Below are positions 1 to 13,006 of a stretch of 64,000 nucleotides of DNA, piece by piece. The stretch is from NCBI GenBank assembly GCA_963457665.1, contig OY735205.1:27562691-27626690 (forward strand), given 5' to 3'. Below the pieces are notes generated by a model. The model was not told the DNA's origin. It did no database searches and saw only the letters and a program-made list of their open reading frames with translations. The DNA comes from Thysanoteuthis rhombus. Lineage: Eukaryota > Mollusca > Cephalopoda > Oegopsida > Thysanoteuthidae. The position numbers and the translations under genes are program-made. Positions within the stretch are counted from its first letter, which is position 1. Every line of letters starts with the position of its first letter.

Positions 1-895
1 ACCAAAAATCCGCCCAGTGGTATTTTCTGAGTGGTTATCAGCATTCCGTTATAAGAAAGAACATCTAACAAAAATAAATTCAGGACAAAAAAAAAGAAAA
101 AAAAAAAGAGGCCGATATTAGAGATAATTAGTTTTCAGATACCGTCCATCACTTGTCACTTGAAAATTTTCACGCAAGATGCAAAAAAAGAGTTGTGAAC
201 TTGCTTTCTCCGGTTACTTTATTCTTGTAAACGGTTGTGATTAGTTGGACATTTTTTTTTTTCTTTCGAACCTGAATTTTTTATTATCTCTGCAATCAAG
301 CAGTCCAGATTGCTTTTGCATTTCTCACTACTGAATGACTAGTTCCTGGGGCCGTCCTACCAGTCTGCACCTGAAGCGTCCCTAATGGTAATACCAAGAG
401 AACTTGACAATTTCTGGCACTATCGACACATTTGTGTGTTGGTCCCCACACTAAACCTGACCTCGTCACATTCTGCCCTCACGGATGAACACCAACCCAT
501 ATCTAACTACTGTATTTGGTTTACAAACCTCCAACAGTTCCCAAGTTTTTCGCTCAGATGTCTGACCTCAAAATCCATTGTTATGTGATTTCATGTACGG
601 GTTAACAGCTTGCCCACAGGTGGTTTTGGTAATAACGCTAAAATAACCAATCAAATGAAATAATCTTGAGAGTCCAGATCATCTGCAAGTTGCTGCAGAT
701 TATAGTAAACTTTTGTTTAGTTTTTTAGCAATTTTCCATAATAGCTGGTCAATGTTAAACTCAAAAGATTGATTTCCTCTGATACTTTCAAACCATCTTC
801 AGCAGATTTTTTTTTTCCAAAAAACCTATACAGTAACTTCCATGAATTTTTCAGGTTGTTTCCATAGCATTATTACTTTTTCTAAATTCAAAAAG
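1..895. other. AT-rich DNA with no recognised element
   Basis: I see no gene or repeat family here. There are short poly(A) and poly(T) runs (about 88-108 and 251-261). The only open frame of note, 67 codons at 385-588, has no good start context, no splice sites and no familiar motif, so it is treated as chance. Confidence 0.5.
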
Positions 896-976
896 GAGCA
901 TTCCAAGGGAAATTATGAATCACCACCACTACTATATGCCTCTTTTTACCGCTTAAATTGAGCAGAGGTGGTGGTA
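896..976 (+). repeat. Dispersed repeat family F, copy 1
   Basis: The stretch GGGAAATTATGAATC followed by CACCACC, a CTCTTTTTACC block and GAGGTGGTGGT recurs in reverse complement at 23436-23516. The two copies are diverged and have different flanks, as expected of an old dispersed repeat. The class is not recognised. It is not coding, since the open frame across it simply follows the repeat. Confidence 0.5.
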
Positions 977-1091
977 AGATAAAGTTACCTTGATGAATAT
1001 CTTACCAATATGGTTTGATCCATAAATTCTTGATTACCATTTTTCCCATAATTCCTCTGCGTTCAAGAAATAAGTTAAATCTCTTGGTTAT

Positions 1092-1245
1092 TGTTGGACT
1101 GTGGTCACTAAAAAGTCTGAGTTCTGGAAAAAAACAATCATGAACACAGCCTGACATAAATTTGGGCATCAACTTGGCATAAAAGTACGTTGTAAATTGA
1201 ACCCGCCCCTAAAATCTCAATTTGGAGTGTAATTTAAAAGAAATA
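1092..1245 (+). repeat. Dispersed repeat family A, partial copy
   Basis: This segment carries GTGGTCACTAAAAAGTCTGA, an A-rich linker, a GGCATAAA block and TTGTAAATTGAACCC. The same blocks in the same order occur at 9530, 25588, 32675, 39352 and 59722, all on the plus strand. Only the middle of the roughly 400-bp unit is present here. No coding capacity is seen; it is most likely an old non-autonomous element. Confidence 0.55.
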
Positions 1246-1250
1246 TAAAG

Positions 1251-2110
1251 CGTTTTCCCAACCTATTTATGGGAGTGTGTGCATGCAAAATTTCAAGTTT
1301 TTGTAATGAATGATTGGGCTGGGCAAAGTCCGGATACATACATATGTCAGAACTCATGCATAACCCAAACCCATCAACAGTGTTTGAACCAGTCTGTTGT
1401 GAGTAGCTGTGATTATGTCATATGTGCTATGTAGAAATGTTATAAATAGTTTTGGCTAAAAATTTTTTCCGTTGACACCCAGTGACAACCACTAATATAT
1501 AGCTCTGTGATGTGAATATAAAAATATAAATATATAAGTACATCAGTAAGTTTGCTCTCCGATAATGATGAAGCATTTATTTTACATATCATTTTCTCAA
1601 CATAATCTTTGTGTCTGGCAGTTTTTACACTTGTTTTTTCCTTGTCAATGCACTTGATCCAGGGGTGGATATTCATCACATAGATTGAACTTTGTGCCAT
1701 AAAGATTTCAGCTAATACTTTTGTGACAAACTATGGACTTATTGATCAACTCTTGCACAGCTAAAAATAATAAAGATATAGAATAACATTAGTTTTTTTT
1801 TCAGTCCAACCCTAAAGTGTTTGTTGATGTATCTGAAAAAAATTGTTTTTCGCATTTAACTGCACAACAATTTTCCTCGTGCCTTATGAAGTAGGTCATG
1901 AGAAGAGGCAGAAAATATTTATCCCTAATTCTGTGTCGGAAAAGATTCTTTCTGTTTTGTATTAAATGCAAACACTCTGTGATGAATCATCTGCAATCCA
2001 GGCCTCTGGGTTGAGGTTTAGTAATATTCCCAAAGGCCTTGCTCTACTCTTCATTGAGTAGAATGAGGTGACGTTGCGATGTTTTTGTTGTACTATATAC
2101 AACATGTAAA
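1251..2110. other. Unassigned AT-rich DNA
   Basis: No element is recognised. An 86-codon minus-strand frame at 1440-1700 has irregular composition and no splice-site support, and is treated as chance. Confidence 0.45.
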
Positions 2111-2177
2111 ATAGGTGACTATCGGGAGGATGCATCGGTTGTGTACCTTTCTTCCTTGAAGTGATGTCATTTCTTAT
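2111..2177 (-). mobile_element. Isolated RTE LINE fragment (about 65 bp)
   Basis: This piece carries TAGGTGACTATCGGGAGGAT followed by a GCATCGGTTGTGTACC block. It is a close copy of 2708-2775, which lies at the 5' end of the LINE fragment 600 bp downstream. It comes from the reverse-transcriptase part of the element and is truncated on both sides. It is either a second insertion or a local duplication. Confidence 0.6.
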
Positions 2178-2310
2178 ATCGAAGTTATATGAATCGATTA
2201 TGGTCTATTTATTCATTTATTTTCCATTCAAGAAAACAAGATAGTATTTTTAATAATTCAGATAAGAAGGAATTATACAAAACTACTGAAATCTTATCCA
2301 TGGTATTGAT

Positions 2311-2785
2311 GTATCATCTTCAGTTGTTCATTGTCTGTTGTTGGACAAAGACCTTGGGATTCATCAGATCTCTGTATCATTGGCATTGCAAAGCCAATAC
2401 TTTTTGAACCTGTCCAAATTGTCTCGCCAACTCATATTCTGCCTGCCTCAGTTCCACATTTGATCCTTGGGGATCCGTGTTGTGAGTCGTGATGTCCATT
2501 GATTGTCTGCCGTTCCTGTAACCAACCTATTGCCCGTTGAATTTCTTAATGGTTTCCATGATGTCTCGGACACCTGTTTTTTCTCTGATATATTGTACTG
2601 TCTCGAGGTCCCTCTGTGTGATGTTGAGCATGATTCTCTCTTGAGCTAATTTCATGGTTATCAATTAGAGGGTCGGTCTGTCTGTTAGGTTCCATGTTTC
2701 AGCTCCATAGGTGACTATCAGGAGGATGCATTGGTTGTGTACCTTCCTTCCTTGAAATGATGTCATTTTCTTATTCTTAAACCAC
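2311..2785 (-). mobile_element. RTE-type LINE, 3' end remnant
   Basis: Read on the minus strand, this encodes decayed pieces of the C-terminal end of a non-LTR reverse transcriptase. The order is a YGAETW-like block, a LTWRDH-like block, the WQWAGHVAR-like region and the final RDH...LGKVY tail. Several frameshifts and stops are present. The 3' end, at low coordinate, carries a short ATGATAC-type tail. It matches the copies at 5296, 9713, 53973 and 60004. The family is assigned from the typical RTE C-terminus and the 3' ATG/TGA microsatellite tail. The 5' end is truncated, which is usual for LINEs. Confidence 0.8.
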
Positions 2786-2810
2786 ATTTGCTCACTCGGT
2801 AAAACAGTTT

Positions 2811-3025
2811 TTGCCTCCAGGCCCCCTCCTCGCCCCCTCCTCTCCCCCTCCTCTCCTCCTCCTCCCCTCTCCTACTCCTCCCCTCTCCTCCTCCTCCTCC
2901 CCTCTCCTCCTCCCCTCTCCTCCTCCTCCCCCTCCTCCCCCTCCTCTCCCCCCTGCTCTCCTCCTCCCCCTCCTCTCCTCCTCTCCCCCTACCCTCCTCT
3001 TCCTCTCCCCCTCCTCTCTATCTCA
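2811..3025. repeat. CCT/CTCC pyrimidine-rich microsatellite
   Basis: About 210 bp are almost purely C and T on the plus strand, built from irregular CCTCCT and CCCCTCCTCT units. The apparent proline/leucine/serine reading frame across it is an artefact of the repeat. Confidence 0.9.
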
Positions 3026-3298
3026 CTCATTCTAATGGTTAATCTGCCATTACACGCACTTTAATGTATCTGCAATCTGTGCATTGAAATATGATGCTGC
3101 ACTTTCTGTCGCACACTCTCAAAATAGAAGTATCAAAAAATTAGCTAAAATTGGATAGCATCGGATCAGCTGTGAGCGTCATCCAATGTAAGTAATACGT
3201 AAATGGTGTTAGGATTCGTTTGACGTGATTCGGGGAAGTCAGTCAACCAAAGAGTCGCACATGTTTGTAAGTGTTTCGTTGACTGATGAAAGAATATC

Positions 3299-3344
3299 GA
3301 GGAGAGGAGGAGGAGGAGGAGGGAGATAGAAAAAAAAAAAAGGA
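3299..3344. repeat. (GGA)n followed by poly(A)
   Basis: A purine run of GAGGAGGAGG units, then GGGAGATAG, then an A11 run. It is opposite in strand asymmetry to the pyrimidine tract 300 bp upstream. Confidence 0.85.
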
Positions 3345-3544
3345 ACTTGCTTTCATCAACTCTGCTTCTTGCAAGTACATTGTATCTGTCGTCGACTCTG
3401 ATAACAGTCCAGAAATACAAATCATTTCTTTGCTTTCATCTCTTCCCTGGATAACGACTGAGTGATGCATTCCTCCTAACTGTATCTCCATCCACCTCAA
3501 CCCCCCAATGCTCCTTTTCCTATTGCATAATTCTGCTTTCCCTG

Positions 3545-3547
<3 letters not shown>

Positions 3548-3594
<47 letters not shown>

Positions 3595-3756
3595 CCCGCA
3601 CATTTGTTTGTATAGGCATGATTGCATGTTTGTGCTTATTTTTGCATGTTTCCATGTGTGTAGTCACGTGTGTATGTGTTTATATATATATACATGCATA
3701 TATATATATATTCTTGAAAGCTCTAATACTTTAAACACTAAACATCAAAAAGACTC

Positions 3757-3809
<53 letters not shown>

Positions 3810-3810
3810 G
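3548..3810. repeat. (AT)n and (GT)n(AT)n microsatellites
   Basis: An (AT)21 run lies at 3548-3590. A cryptic TGT/TAT-rich stretch and a (GT)9(AT)13 compound run follow at 3757-3805. The tyrosine/isoleucine-rich frame across this region is not a gene. Confidence 0.9.
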
Positions 3811-4502
3811 TAATTTGTGTTATGAATGTATTGTATATTATGATAGTTTTATCCCTGCACAGCAACTGTAATCCAGTTGCAATCTCTCTTCTTCAACGTT
3901 GCTGCCTCAACATTTGAGACCCGTCATAACATTTCAGCATTGATTTCCACCTTACTTTAATGGAGCAGACTTTTTTTAGGTTTCATTTTACTGAATTCTT
4001 ATAGTATTTTTCTAAACAGTACAAAGATAAACCTTGATCAAAATAACAGATCTCTTCAGTATTGTCTCGTCTTTTCATGTCAAATCCAAAAGTGAATCCC
4101 AAAATATTCAGGGAATCAATTTTAAAAAGCAAACACAGATTTCCCCGTTCTTTTTCTTTCTTTCTTATGTTTAATTCAATAAAATTTTCTTTGCTGAAGG
4201 AAATTAAACATTTAATTTGTTTCCTGCATTAAAAATCTAAAAGTAGGTAATTTTTTTTTCTGGATATTTGTTGTGAGTTTTTGTCTGTATTTTTTTCCAA
4301 ATCTAGCACTTGTACTAGAGGTGTTATTTGGAAGGTTGGGACAGCATTTTGATTATTTTGTCCATCATTATTCTCAAGCAATTTATCATAATCCACTTCA
4401 AGCTTGCTGAGTCCATTTCAAAACTTCACCAGAACCCTATTCTCGATACATCTTGGGAACACATTCCTTACTCGGTTCATTGCAATCTTCTCATGACACT
4501 GA
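3811..4502. other. Unassigned AT-rich DNA
   Basis: Nothing recognisable is seen here on either strand. Confidence 0.45.
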
Positions 4503-4715
4503 ATTAATGGCTGGACATTCCTGGTTTGAATCTAGAGTTGCCTATCTCCTAGACCGGTCGCCAACTAAAGCTAAAGAGATCACTCTGTCCTAGCTGGATG
4601 CAGTAAAGATATATTCATACCTTTCCCAAGGGCCTTAGTATGAAGTGAACACAAACTGTCTCAGTCAGAATTTAAACTTGATACTGTTGACCATTAGGCC
4701 ACTCGCACCTACATC
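4503..4715 (-). mobile_element. tRNA-derived SINE (family SINE I)
   Basis: On the minus strand this begins with a tRNA-like head containing GAGTGGCCTAATGGTCAA, a good A box. A degenerate B box follows (AAGTTTAAATTCTG), then a body with CTAAGGCCCTTGGGAAAGG. The same body block occurs at 28.8 kb (-), 44.75 kb (-) and 56.1 kb (+). The length of about 210 bp suits a SINE. The head is too degenerate to fold as a working tRNA. Which tRNA it came from is unclear. Confidence 0.6.
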
Positions 4716-5295
4716 TAATTGTTGTTGAAAAGTCAGAATTGATTTAAAAGTACTCTACTCTGCATCATTTAGCAAAATCATTAAAAGTCTAGATAATGCT
4801 GTTTCAAAACAAGCATTCTTTCAATTTGATTATAACTGAATGAGTTTCTCTTTGACAATTTATGCCCAACTTATGCAGATTTCTCATTAACAGCTTCAAA
4901 AGAAGGTTATGAATAATTGCATCAGTTCAACTTTTGTGTCGAGGCAAAGAGTGATTATGGCTTGCTTTCAGGCAGCTTAAAACACTCAGATTTATACTTC
5001 TACAAATCCTAGATTTTCAAGTTTAGAAAAAAAAACTCAAACCAAACCCAGCTTCAAGATGTAATCTTTACTATGTCACTTTTGGCATAACACAATGGAA
5101 GATGAAATTAATTTCCTGACAAGCCTTTGAGGAACATGGAATATGTTCATTGCATTTTCATTTTGCTTATTATCATTTTGTCTTTGGCTTTGTTCAACAT
5201 CTGAAATTGATAATAATACATTGTTCTGTTTAAAAGATGAATGTCACATCTAACAAGACTGAGTTTTTCTCTTGACTGATTTTGTCGTTTGTTAA

Positions 5296-5703
5296 ATCAT
5301 CATCATCATCATGTCTTTTAACGCCTGTTGTTGGACAGACCTTCCTTAGGATCCCCCAGACACCTCTAAAATTGACCTCATGGAGCCAATACTTTCAAAA
5401 TTTGTTTTCTTTGTCTCTCCATCTTGTATTCTGCCGAGCTCTGTGGGATCCATGTTGTGAGTTGTGATGTCCATCAGTTGTCTGTCATTCTTACAACATG
5501 ACCCACCCATTGCCACTTGAGTTTTCTCATGGATTTTATGATATCACAGACTACTGCTTTCTCCCCGATATATTGTGCTATCTTGTGATCTCTTCAAGTG
5601 AGGTTGAGCACGTTGCATGGTTCTGAGTTTGAGGGTCAATCTTTTGATTAGCTTCCATGTTTCAGCTCCATAGATGACTCATGGGAGGATGCATTGGTTG
5701 TAT
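5296..5703 (-). mobile_element. RTE-type LINE, 3' end remnant with ATG-repeat tail
   Basis: The plus strand starts with ATCATCATCATCATCATG, which is the reverse complement of an (ATG)n tail at the element's 3' end. The minus strand then reads back through the RTE C-terminal coding region (LGKVY, RDH, WQWAG-like, LTWRDH-like, YGAETW-like blocks), with many frame breaks. It is truncated at its 5' end near 5703. An ATG/TGA microsatellite tail is typical of RTE elements. Confidence 0.8.
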
Positions 5704-5714
5704 CTCAAACAGGG

Positions 5715-5765
5715 GTACTTTGCTCCCAGTGGAGGGATTTCCACTGGAGGAAGAATCTGGGAGGA
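5715..5765. repeat. Short inverted repeat
   Basis: CCAGTGGA and TCCACTGG face each other across a 6-nt loop within this segment, giving a perfect 8-bp stem just beyond the truncated LINE. No function is evident. Confidence 0.5.
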
Positions 5766-5904
5766 ATTCCAGTCAAACGGGTAATATATAACTAAAAGTA
5801 TAAAGATGTAAAATTACTACACGACAGTTCAAAATGGAGGAATTGAAAAAACCTGCGATCAAAAGGAGAGAAATATGACCTGGAATTAAGAGTACATCCG
5901 TGTT

Positions 5905-6238
5905 AAGTACATGACTTTGATTAAGATTTGTTTTTACACGCGATGCTGTTCTAGAAAAAATTTTATGTCTTTCAATTAGAGGTGCTTTCAGATCAATTAG
6001 ACCCTCGAACCATCCGGAAATTTGTTGGTTTGAAAAAAATTCATGATAATTATTTATTGATTGCCTTGAAACCAGATGTTGAAATCCACCAAAAATCTAG
6101 TGTAAGCCTGAGAAATTCAAGTCAAAACTTGGTTTTACATGCAATGCAGTTTTTAAAAAAAATTTCTTTTTCAATTTTTGGTGCATTCAATCCAGTACCT
6201 CAAACCATCTGAAAATTTGTTAATTTTAAGAAAAAATC
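5905..6238 (+). repeat. Diverged direct duplication, about 200-bp period
   Basis: Segments 5905-6042 and 6105-6238 align. Each holds GTTTTACAYGCRATGC, a TTTCAATT block, GGTGC, a CATTCAATC/GATCAATTAG block and AAACCATC followed by AAATTTGTT. The copies are clearly diverged but collinear, so this is a local tandem duplication. The 76-codon frame across the first unit is broken in the second, so it is not a conserved gene. Confidence 0.6.
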
Positions 6239-6250
6239 TTAGCTCTCAGG

Positions 6251-6418
6251 ATCATCATCATCAATCTTTTAGTGTCCGTCGTTGGACATAGACCTTTCCC
6301 AGGATTTGCCACACTTCTCTATCATGGGCGTCACGGAGCCAGTACTTCCTGAACTTGTCTAGCTCGTCTCTCCATCTAACATTTTGCCGGCCTCGGTTGC
6401 GCATGTGGTCTCAGGGAG
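6251..6418 (-). mobile_element. RTE 3' tail, young-looking subfamily
   Basis: About 168 bp starting with an ATCATCATCATC tail. It is nearly identical to 44526-44699, including GGGCGTCACGRAGCCAGTAC and GCCGGCCTCGGTTG. Both copies stop at about the same place, near the GATCTCTGGG block. At 44.7 kb this tail is joined to a tRNA-SINE body, so this copy may be a tail-only remnant of the same chimeric SINE or a very short LINE insertion. Confidence 0.75.
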
Positions 6419-7844
6419 TTTACAGTCTAATTATTATGCTTAACTGGGCACATACTTTTTATTCATCATACAGAACTGCTGCATGCTGATGTCAAGTATC
6501 TGGGTTCTTTCTTTTACATTATTATGGCGTAAAGGTTGTTATTCAAGCTTTTTTAATTTCATTAAAATGTTTTACAAAAAAAATGATAAAGCACCACTAG
6601 CTTCTGTACAGCATTCACTGCTCCAAGATTTTGTATTTTGTCCAAAGTGTGATATGGATTGCATTTTCTGCCCAATGAAAAAAACATTTTGGCACTATTT
6701 TTTCAGAAGTAATTTTTGATGCTTTTTTAAAGGTTTTATGATATGGTGGGGCCTACCTGGGCCTATCAGAGGGTGAATCCAGGCCTTAATGAAAGCACCA
6801 AAAATTACTTGCAAAAAAAAATAGTACCAAAACTTATTATTATACAAATAAAGGAAGTACCACGATACTATTTCCCTACTTATTTAGCCTATGTACTGCA
6901 TTCATTTTTTTTTAAAAAAGAAGAAAAAGTACCATAATACTTTTTGTTTTTGACGTTCTTGCCTATAGTCTAAGAGCAAACTTCTATTTCCCAAGACTCT
7001 GTCGAACTTTCCTGTTATTTGATTGGATTAAAAATCAGTTAAAGAAATGGCAGTACTTCTGCACTTTTAAAATTTTGAATGCTTCACTTTATATTAAAAC
7101 TGATTTCCACATCAGTTGCAGTGCGGATATATTTCACCAATGAGGTATTTTCAACTCAAGGAATGCAAATTAGTTTTTTTTTTTTTAAAAAAACAAAAAA
7201 TCAGTTTTACGTACTTCTTTCATTTTTTTATTTTTAAAGTATTGAAATATTACTGAAACCAATGATCTGGTGATAATTATAGGAAACCAATCATAAAAAT
7301 CTTGAGCCATATAGTTTGAGAGTTGGAATGAACACTTGTTTGGAAAAAAAAGGCTATGTAATACATGTTTGATAAGTTGGCAATTTTTTTTTAGTTTTGA
7401 AATTAACTGATTTTTGGTTGTTCCATGTGAGAAATGAATGACAATTTTGGAAGTCTTCTTTTAAATTATTGAAATTTTATTCCAACATTGCATCCATCTT
7501 ATTGAATCTTTTCATAAGGCAAATGGTAGGAGAACTGTTTTTAAATGAAATTTGAATCATTGGTTTGCAATATTGTGTACTTATTTTTTAAAATGCTCAT
7601 GTGTCTTTTTAGAAGTATCAGGTGTTGAAATGTGGAAATGTTGAATATAATGAAAATGTATGTACCTGGTTCTCAGAAATTCGAAACTCCTATTAACATA
7701 AAAGGAAAAACACATCATTCGTCTGATTTTGGATAAGCAGGGTGGGGGGAATCTTATCTATGCGCGTGGAATGATATGAGGGCTAAAAAATGTATGTATA
7801 TCTATCAACCTAGATACATAAATGTAATGTGCAGATCACACATA
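6419..7844. other. Unassigned AT-rich DNA
   Basis: No gene or family is recognised. It contains A/T homopolymer runs (about 7173-7200), and short frames with no splice support. Confidence 0.45.
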
Positions 7845-7945
7845 TATTATTATCTATACATCTATGCTTGAATCAATCTATTTTCTCACATGTGTGTCTA
7901 TATATATATTTATATACATATTTTTATAGATATATTTATATACAT

Positions 7946-7979
<34 letters not shown>

Positions 7980-8131
7980 ATATACATATATATATATGTA
8001 TATACACATACATACATATATATATACATATATATATACATATATATATATGTATATACACATACATACATATATATATATATATATACATATATATATA
8101 CATATATATATATGTATATACACATACATGC

Positions 8132-8162
<31 letters not shown>

Positions 8163-8168
8163 TATAGG

Positions 8169-8199
<31 letters not shown>

Positions 8200-8205
8200 G
8201 TACAT
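7845..8205. repeat. Complex TATA/TACA microsatellite
   Basis: About 300 bp of (TA)n interrupted by TACATA and GTATACACATACA units. A 70-nt higher-order block containing GTATATACACATACATACAT repeats about three times. Open frames on both strands (YIYIHIYI) are repeat artefacts. Confidence 0.92.
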
Positions 8206-9529
8206 TGTTTTTGAATAGCAAAATGAAAGATGATTTAAACCAAAAAAAGCATAAATATCCAATCAATATATGATCCATTTAAAGCAAACACTTTTCCAAA
8301 CGATCCATTGATAATATACCATTGCTTTGAAATTCTTCACTTTTAGTGGTTACAAAATCAGTAAAAGTGCAAACTATGGCCTCCTAGTTATTGAACCTTT
8401 TAATACAGATATTATGTCCAAAATGCTTGAAAAGATGATAATCAGTAAGAGGGATGAACACACGGGGAGGGGATGTTGCAAGACTTCATCCCCTTAGTCT
8501 TTAAGCCTAGATAGTTATCTGAAAGGCCTGTGCTCAGGAACTATCACTTGTATTTCATTTAGTTTATGTGGGACCTATTTTTTTAACTTTTTAACCTTTT
8601 CTATTGCGTATGAGATGATGTGATATAATTACTGTTGAAGTCTAAAAGTCCCCAGAGAGTACTTTAACCGAAGTTGGTAATCCTTCAACATTAAAAATGG
8701 GCTCGGGCCTCCATCAGGGTTCATTGTCAGTATCCATAATCTGTAGAGCCAAAGATATTGGACCAACACTGAAAATTTCTCTCGGAAGTTGTGTTCACCA
8801 GAAATGCTTTGATAACATTATGAGCAGCATTATATCCAATTGAAAATTAGGTGAATTTCTTGGGTAGACACCATTGCTGTAAAGGGTTCAAAACTTCCAA
8901 TAATAACAAATCCTTCCCCTATTCACATTGAATCTGAAAGAGAAAAATGCAATTATGTAAGTAAATCTTTCACTTTCAACATTAATCTCTACGATGTGGA
9001 AAAATGATATTTCATGTATAGCAACAGAATGCATTAGCACACTCGGAAAAAGCAACCCAAAAAAACAACCAGAAACAGGGAACTGAACCAATCACAGTGG
9101 CATCACTTATAATAAAAAGTTATTCAATTGATTTTTGCAGTTATTTAATTGATTTTTTTTTCCCCCTTCTATAACCAATGCTTTAATTAGCCAAAGATTT
9201 TTTAATATCTAAAATGTTTGAGCTGGGATGCTTTAGTAAACAAGTTGATTTTCATATTTAATCAGTCCATTAATTGAAATTGATCATTGATCACTTTGTA
9301 TTGTTTTGTGTGCACTCCAGGATAACAGTAGCAGCCATCAACCACACACAAAGCAGATCACTCTTGCTGATCGATAATGACTTTTCTCTGAACAATTATC
9401 AGATTCATTGGCATCAATATGTAGTTTCATTTCTCTCCCTATTACAAACAATTTTTCTGCTTGCTTTGATATTCACACATTGTGGTGATTACTGCAAATG
9501 TTTGAATTTGAAAGAAAAAGAAAAAAAAC
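8206..9529. other. Unassigned AT-rich DNA
   Basis: No convincing gene. An acceptor-like CACTCCAG at about 9319 is followed by an open frame, but no acceptable donor follows. It is listed under rejected items. Confidence 0.45.
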
Positions 9530-9642
9530 GACTAAAAACCTGCCTGAACATTGTCAGGCACAAACCAAGGGACCAGTCTTCAATTAACTTACATTGTAAA
9601 TTGAACCCCCATGCTAAAAACCTATTTAGGAACAGAATCTAG
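9530..9642 (+). repeat. Dispersed repeat family A, partial copy
   Basis: Shares the blocks CAGGCACAAACCAAGGGA and TTACATTGTAAATTGAACCC with the longer copies at 25588 and 39352. It is truncated at both ends and on the plus strand like the others. Confidence 0.5.
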
Positions 9643-9712
9643 AAAAAAAAAAATGATTTTTCTGTTGGGATGAAAAAGTAAGATGATGAAGATAGCAGAA
9701 GTGAAAATGAAT

Positions 9713-10127
9713 AATCATCATTATCATCCGTCTGTTAGTGTATGTTGTGGGACAAAGACCTTCCCCAAGATGCGCTAGACCTCTCTATCATGGACATTGT
9801 GGAGCCAGTACTTCCTGATATTTAACTAGCTCGTCATGCCATCTTTCTTTCTGTCAACCACAGCCCCGCACCTGATCTCTAGGGATCCATGTTGACTGAC
9901 ATACTTGCAACATGTCCAGCCCATTGCCATTTGAGTTTTCTAACATTCTGTATGATGTCTCTGACTTCTGTCTTTTCTCTGATATACTGTGCTGCTTCAT
10001 GATCTCTCCATGTTAGGTTGAGCATGATTCTCTCAAGTACACATAGCATGGTTCTCAGTTTGAGAGTCAATCCTTTGGTTAGTTTTCGTGTTTCAGCTCC
10101 ATAGGTGACTATCGGTAGGATACATAT
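9713..10127 (-). mobile_element. RTE-type LINE, reverse-transcriptase C-terminal remnant
   Basis: Between about 9879 and 10139 the minus strand stays open for over 80 codons and reads the typical RTE C-terminal blocks in order: YGAETRKLTK, LRTM, ERIMLNLTWRDH, IREKTEVRDI, LKWQWAGHVA. Downstream, at lower coordinates, it breaks into stops before an AATGATGAT-type tail. It is one of the best-preserved copies here. It lacks the endonuclease and the catalytic palm of the reverse transcriptase, so it cannot be active. Confidence 0.88.
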
Positions 10128-11517
10128 ATACCCTTTCAATACTTCATCTAACGAAATAAAAGATCAATTTTATCTTATTTAATGAATTATTTTGATAAGT
10201 TTCTTCACACATCCAGAATTTCTAAAATGACAACGATACCTCATCTCAGAGCATTAGACAACAGCAACGTATATCTTGTTGATGCATTCGTACATTTGGT
10301 CTTCTCTGAATCATTCTTTTCTTTGAAATTATTTCATATCAGTTTGAGCCTCAGTGACTGTAAACACTTTCTATAATTATTAAATGGAATCATATTAAAA
10401 ACGTTCAAATATATGACAAAAAGATTACAGACATTCGAACACAAGCAAGATGTCTAACTTTGACAGGTGTCTGAAACTTGTATGCAATTCTGATTCAAAG
10501 ATCCGCTGCCAGGTTTTTGGAGAGAATGGTAATTGGAAGAGAAACCAGACCAATTGGCTTTAAGTGGAATTGCTTGCATTTATGAAATTACTTTTTTCTT
10601 TTTAGTCTTTTATATTTTGCATTCCAAGTGAAAAGATTTCTGAGAAGCACAACTTCTATTTGTTGCTTTAGTTAGTATCTCAATATATACAAGAAATTTA
10701 GTTGAAGAAAATTTGATAAGAGACTCTGTCAGACTAATTAAAAGTATACGTGAACTTCTTCTAAGAGAAAATTCTCCCCTTCTTTTATCATGGAAAATTA
10801 GGGCAATAAACTTTGACAATACCTTTGTGAGGTTCTTCTTTGTATTCATCTTTCCACTCAAATTATTTGATAAACATTTGAAGCCCATGATATTATTATT
10901 TTGCTGTATATGTTTGTAGGGCTATTATGCTCTAGAGTGAGAGTGCCGCCTCAACAACATGCCTCCTTTACCTCTTCCTGATGGCAATATACCCTCCCTT
11001 GTAGCCTTTCTCGTTTTCTTGTACATACATGCTTGTATCAATGAACGATTACAGCTTGGTACTCATACAATTTAACATTAACACTACAGCTCCGTACTAG
11101 TTCTCGCCTTGTTTCGTCTTTTCTCCTCCATACTATCATTTCTTGCAATGTAATGAACAAGGGTAATAATGGAAGAGGATGCTTACTCTTGGATGAGAGT
11201 AAAAACGACTCAACTTTCAACATAACTGTCATTCTATCATTACTCCTCTCTAAAAAGTGTGAAGCATAAAAATTGTTACAGTAATAGTAGACCACAGGAA
11301 TATAGCTGGATAGCAAAAGTAATAACAGTTTTGTGCAGCTTTTTGTCTTTATCTCAACTGAACTAAGATGAGGACAAAAGTCTGCATAAATATTTACATA
11401 ATGATATTCCGTCATCTAAAAAATTCGTAGAGGTTTTTATTCATTTACTTTTTCTTTCCATTCTCCCCTTTCAAATGGGGGAGTAGCGGAGATTCAATTG
11501 GCTGGGTAAATATAATT
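10128..11517. other. Unassigned AT-rich DNA
   Basis: No element is recognised. Overlapping frames of 68-125 codons on both strands (10.6-11.4 kb) have no splice or motif support. Confidence 0.45.
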
Positions 11518-12914
<1,397 letters not shown>

Positions 12915-13006
12915 GAAGAGAATAGAGGAAGTACTGCAAATACAGATACAAAATGGACTGCTGCTCTGTTTGAGATTCACTGAAAGTATGCAGGCAATTG
13001 CTGCTG
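12915..13006 (+). CDS. Weak candidate internal exon (92 nt)
   Basis: A moderately pyrimidine-rich stretch ends in GAGCTACAG at 12914. One frame is open to a possible donor, GCTG|GTAATA, at 13006. The exon takes one nucleotide from the previous codon, reads KRIEEVLQIQ...MQAIAA and leaves one nucleotide (G). That phase fits the candidate exon at 16159, which begins with two nucleotides. The peptide is not recognised. A 30-codon open stretch between loose splice signals is common by chance, so this is much weaker than the next two exons. Confidence 0.18.

Noticed and set aside
2811..3035. Proline-rich 74-codon frame
   Set aside because: CCT-rich microsatellite.
7829..8278. Several overlapping tyrosine/isoleucine/histidine-rich frames up to 127 codons
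   Set aside because: They are translations of (TA)n/(TACA)n microsatellite on both strands.
9320..9430. Acceptor-like CACTCCAG with a 35-codon open frame after it
   Set aside because: Only poor donors (TATGTAGTT) are available, and the peptide has no recognisable feature.
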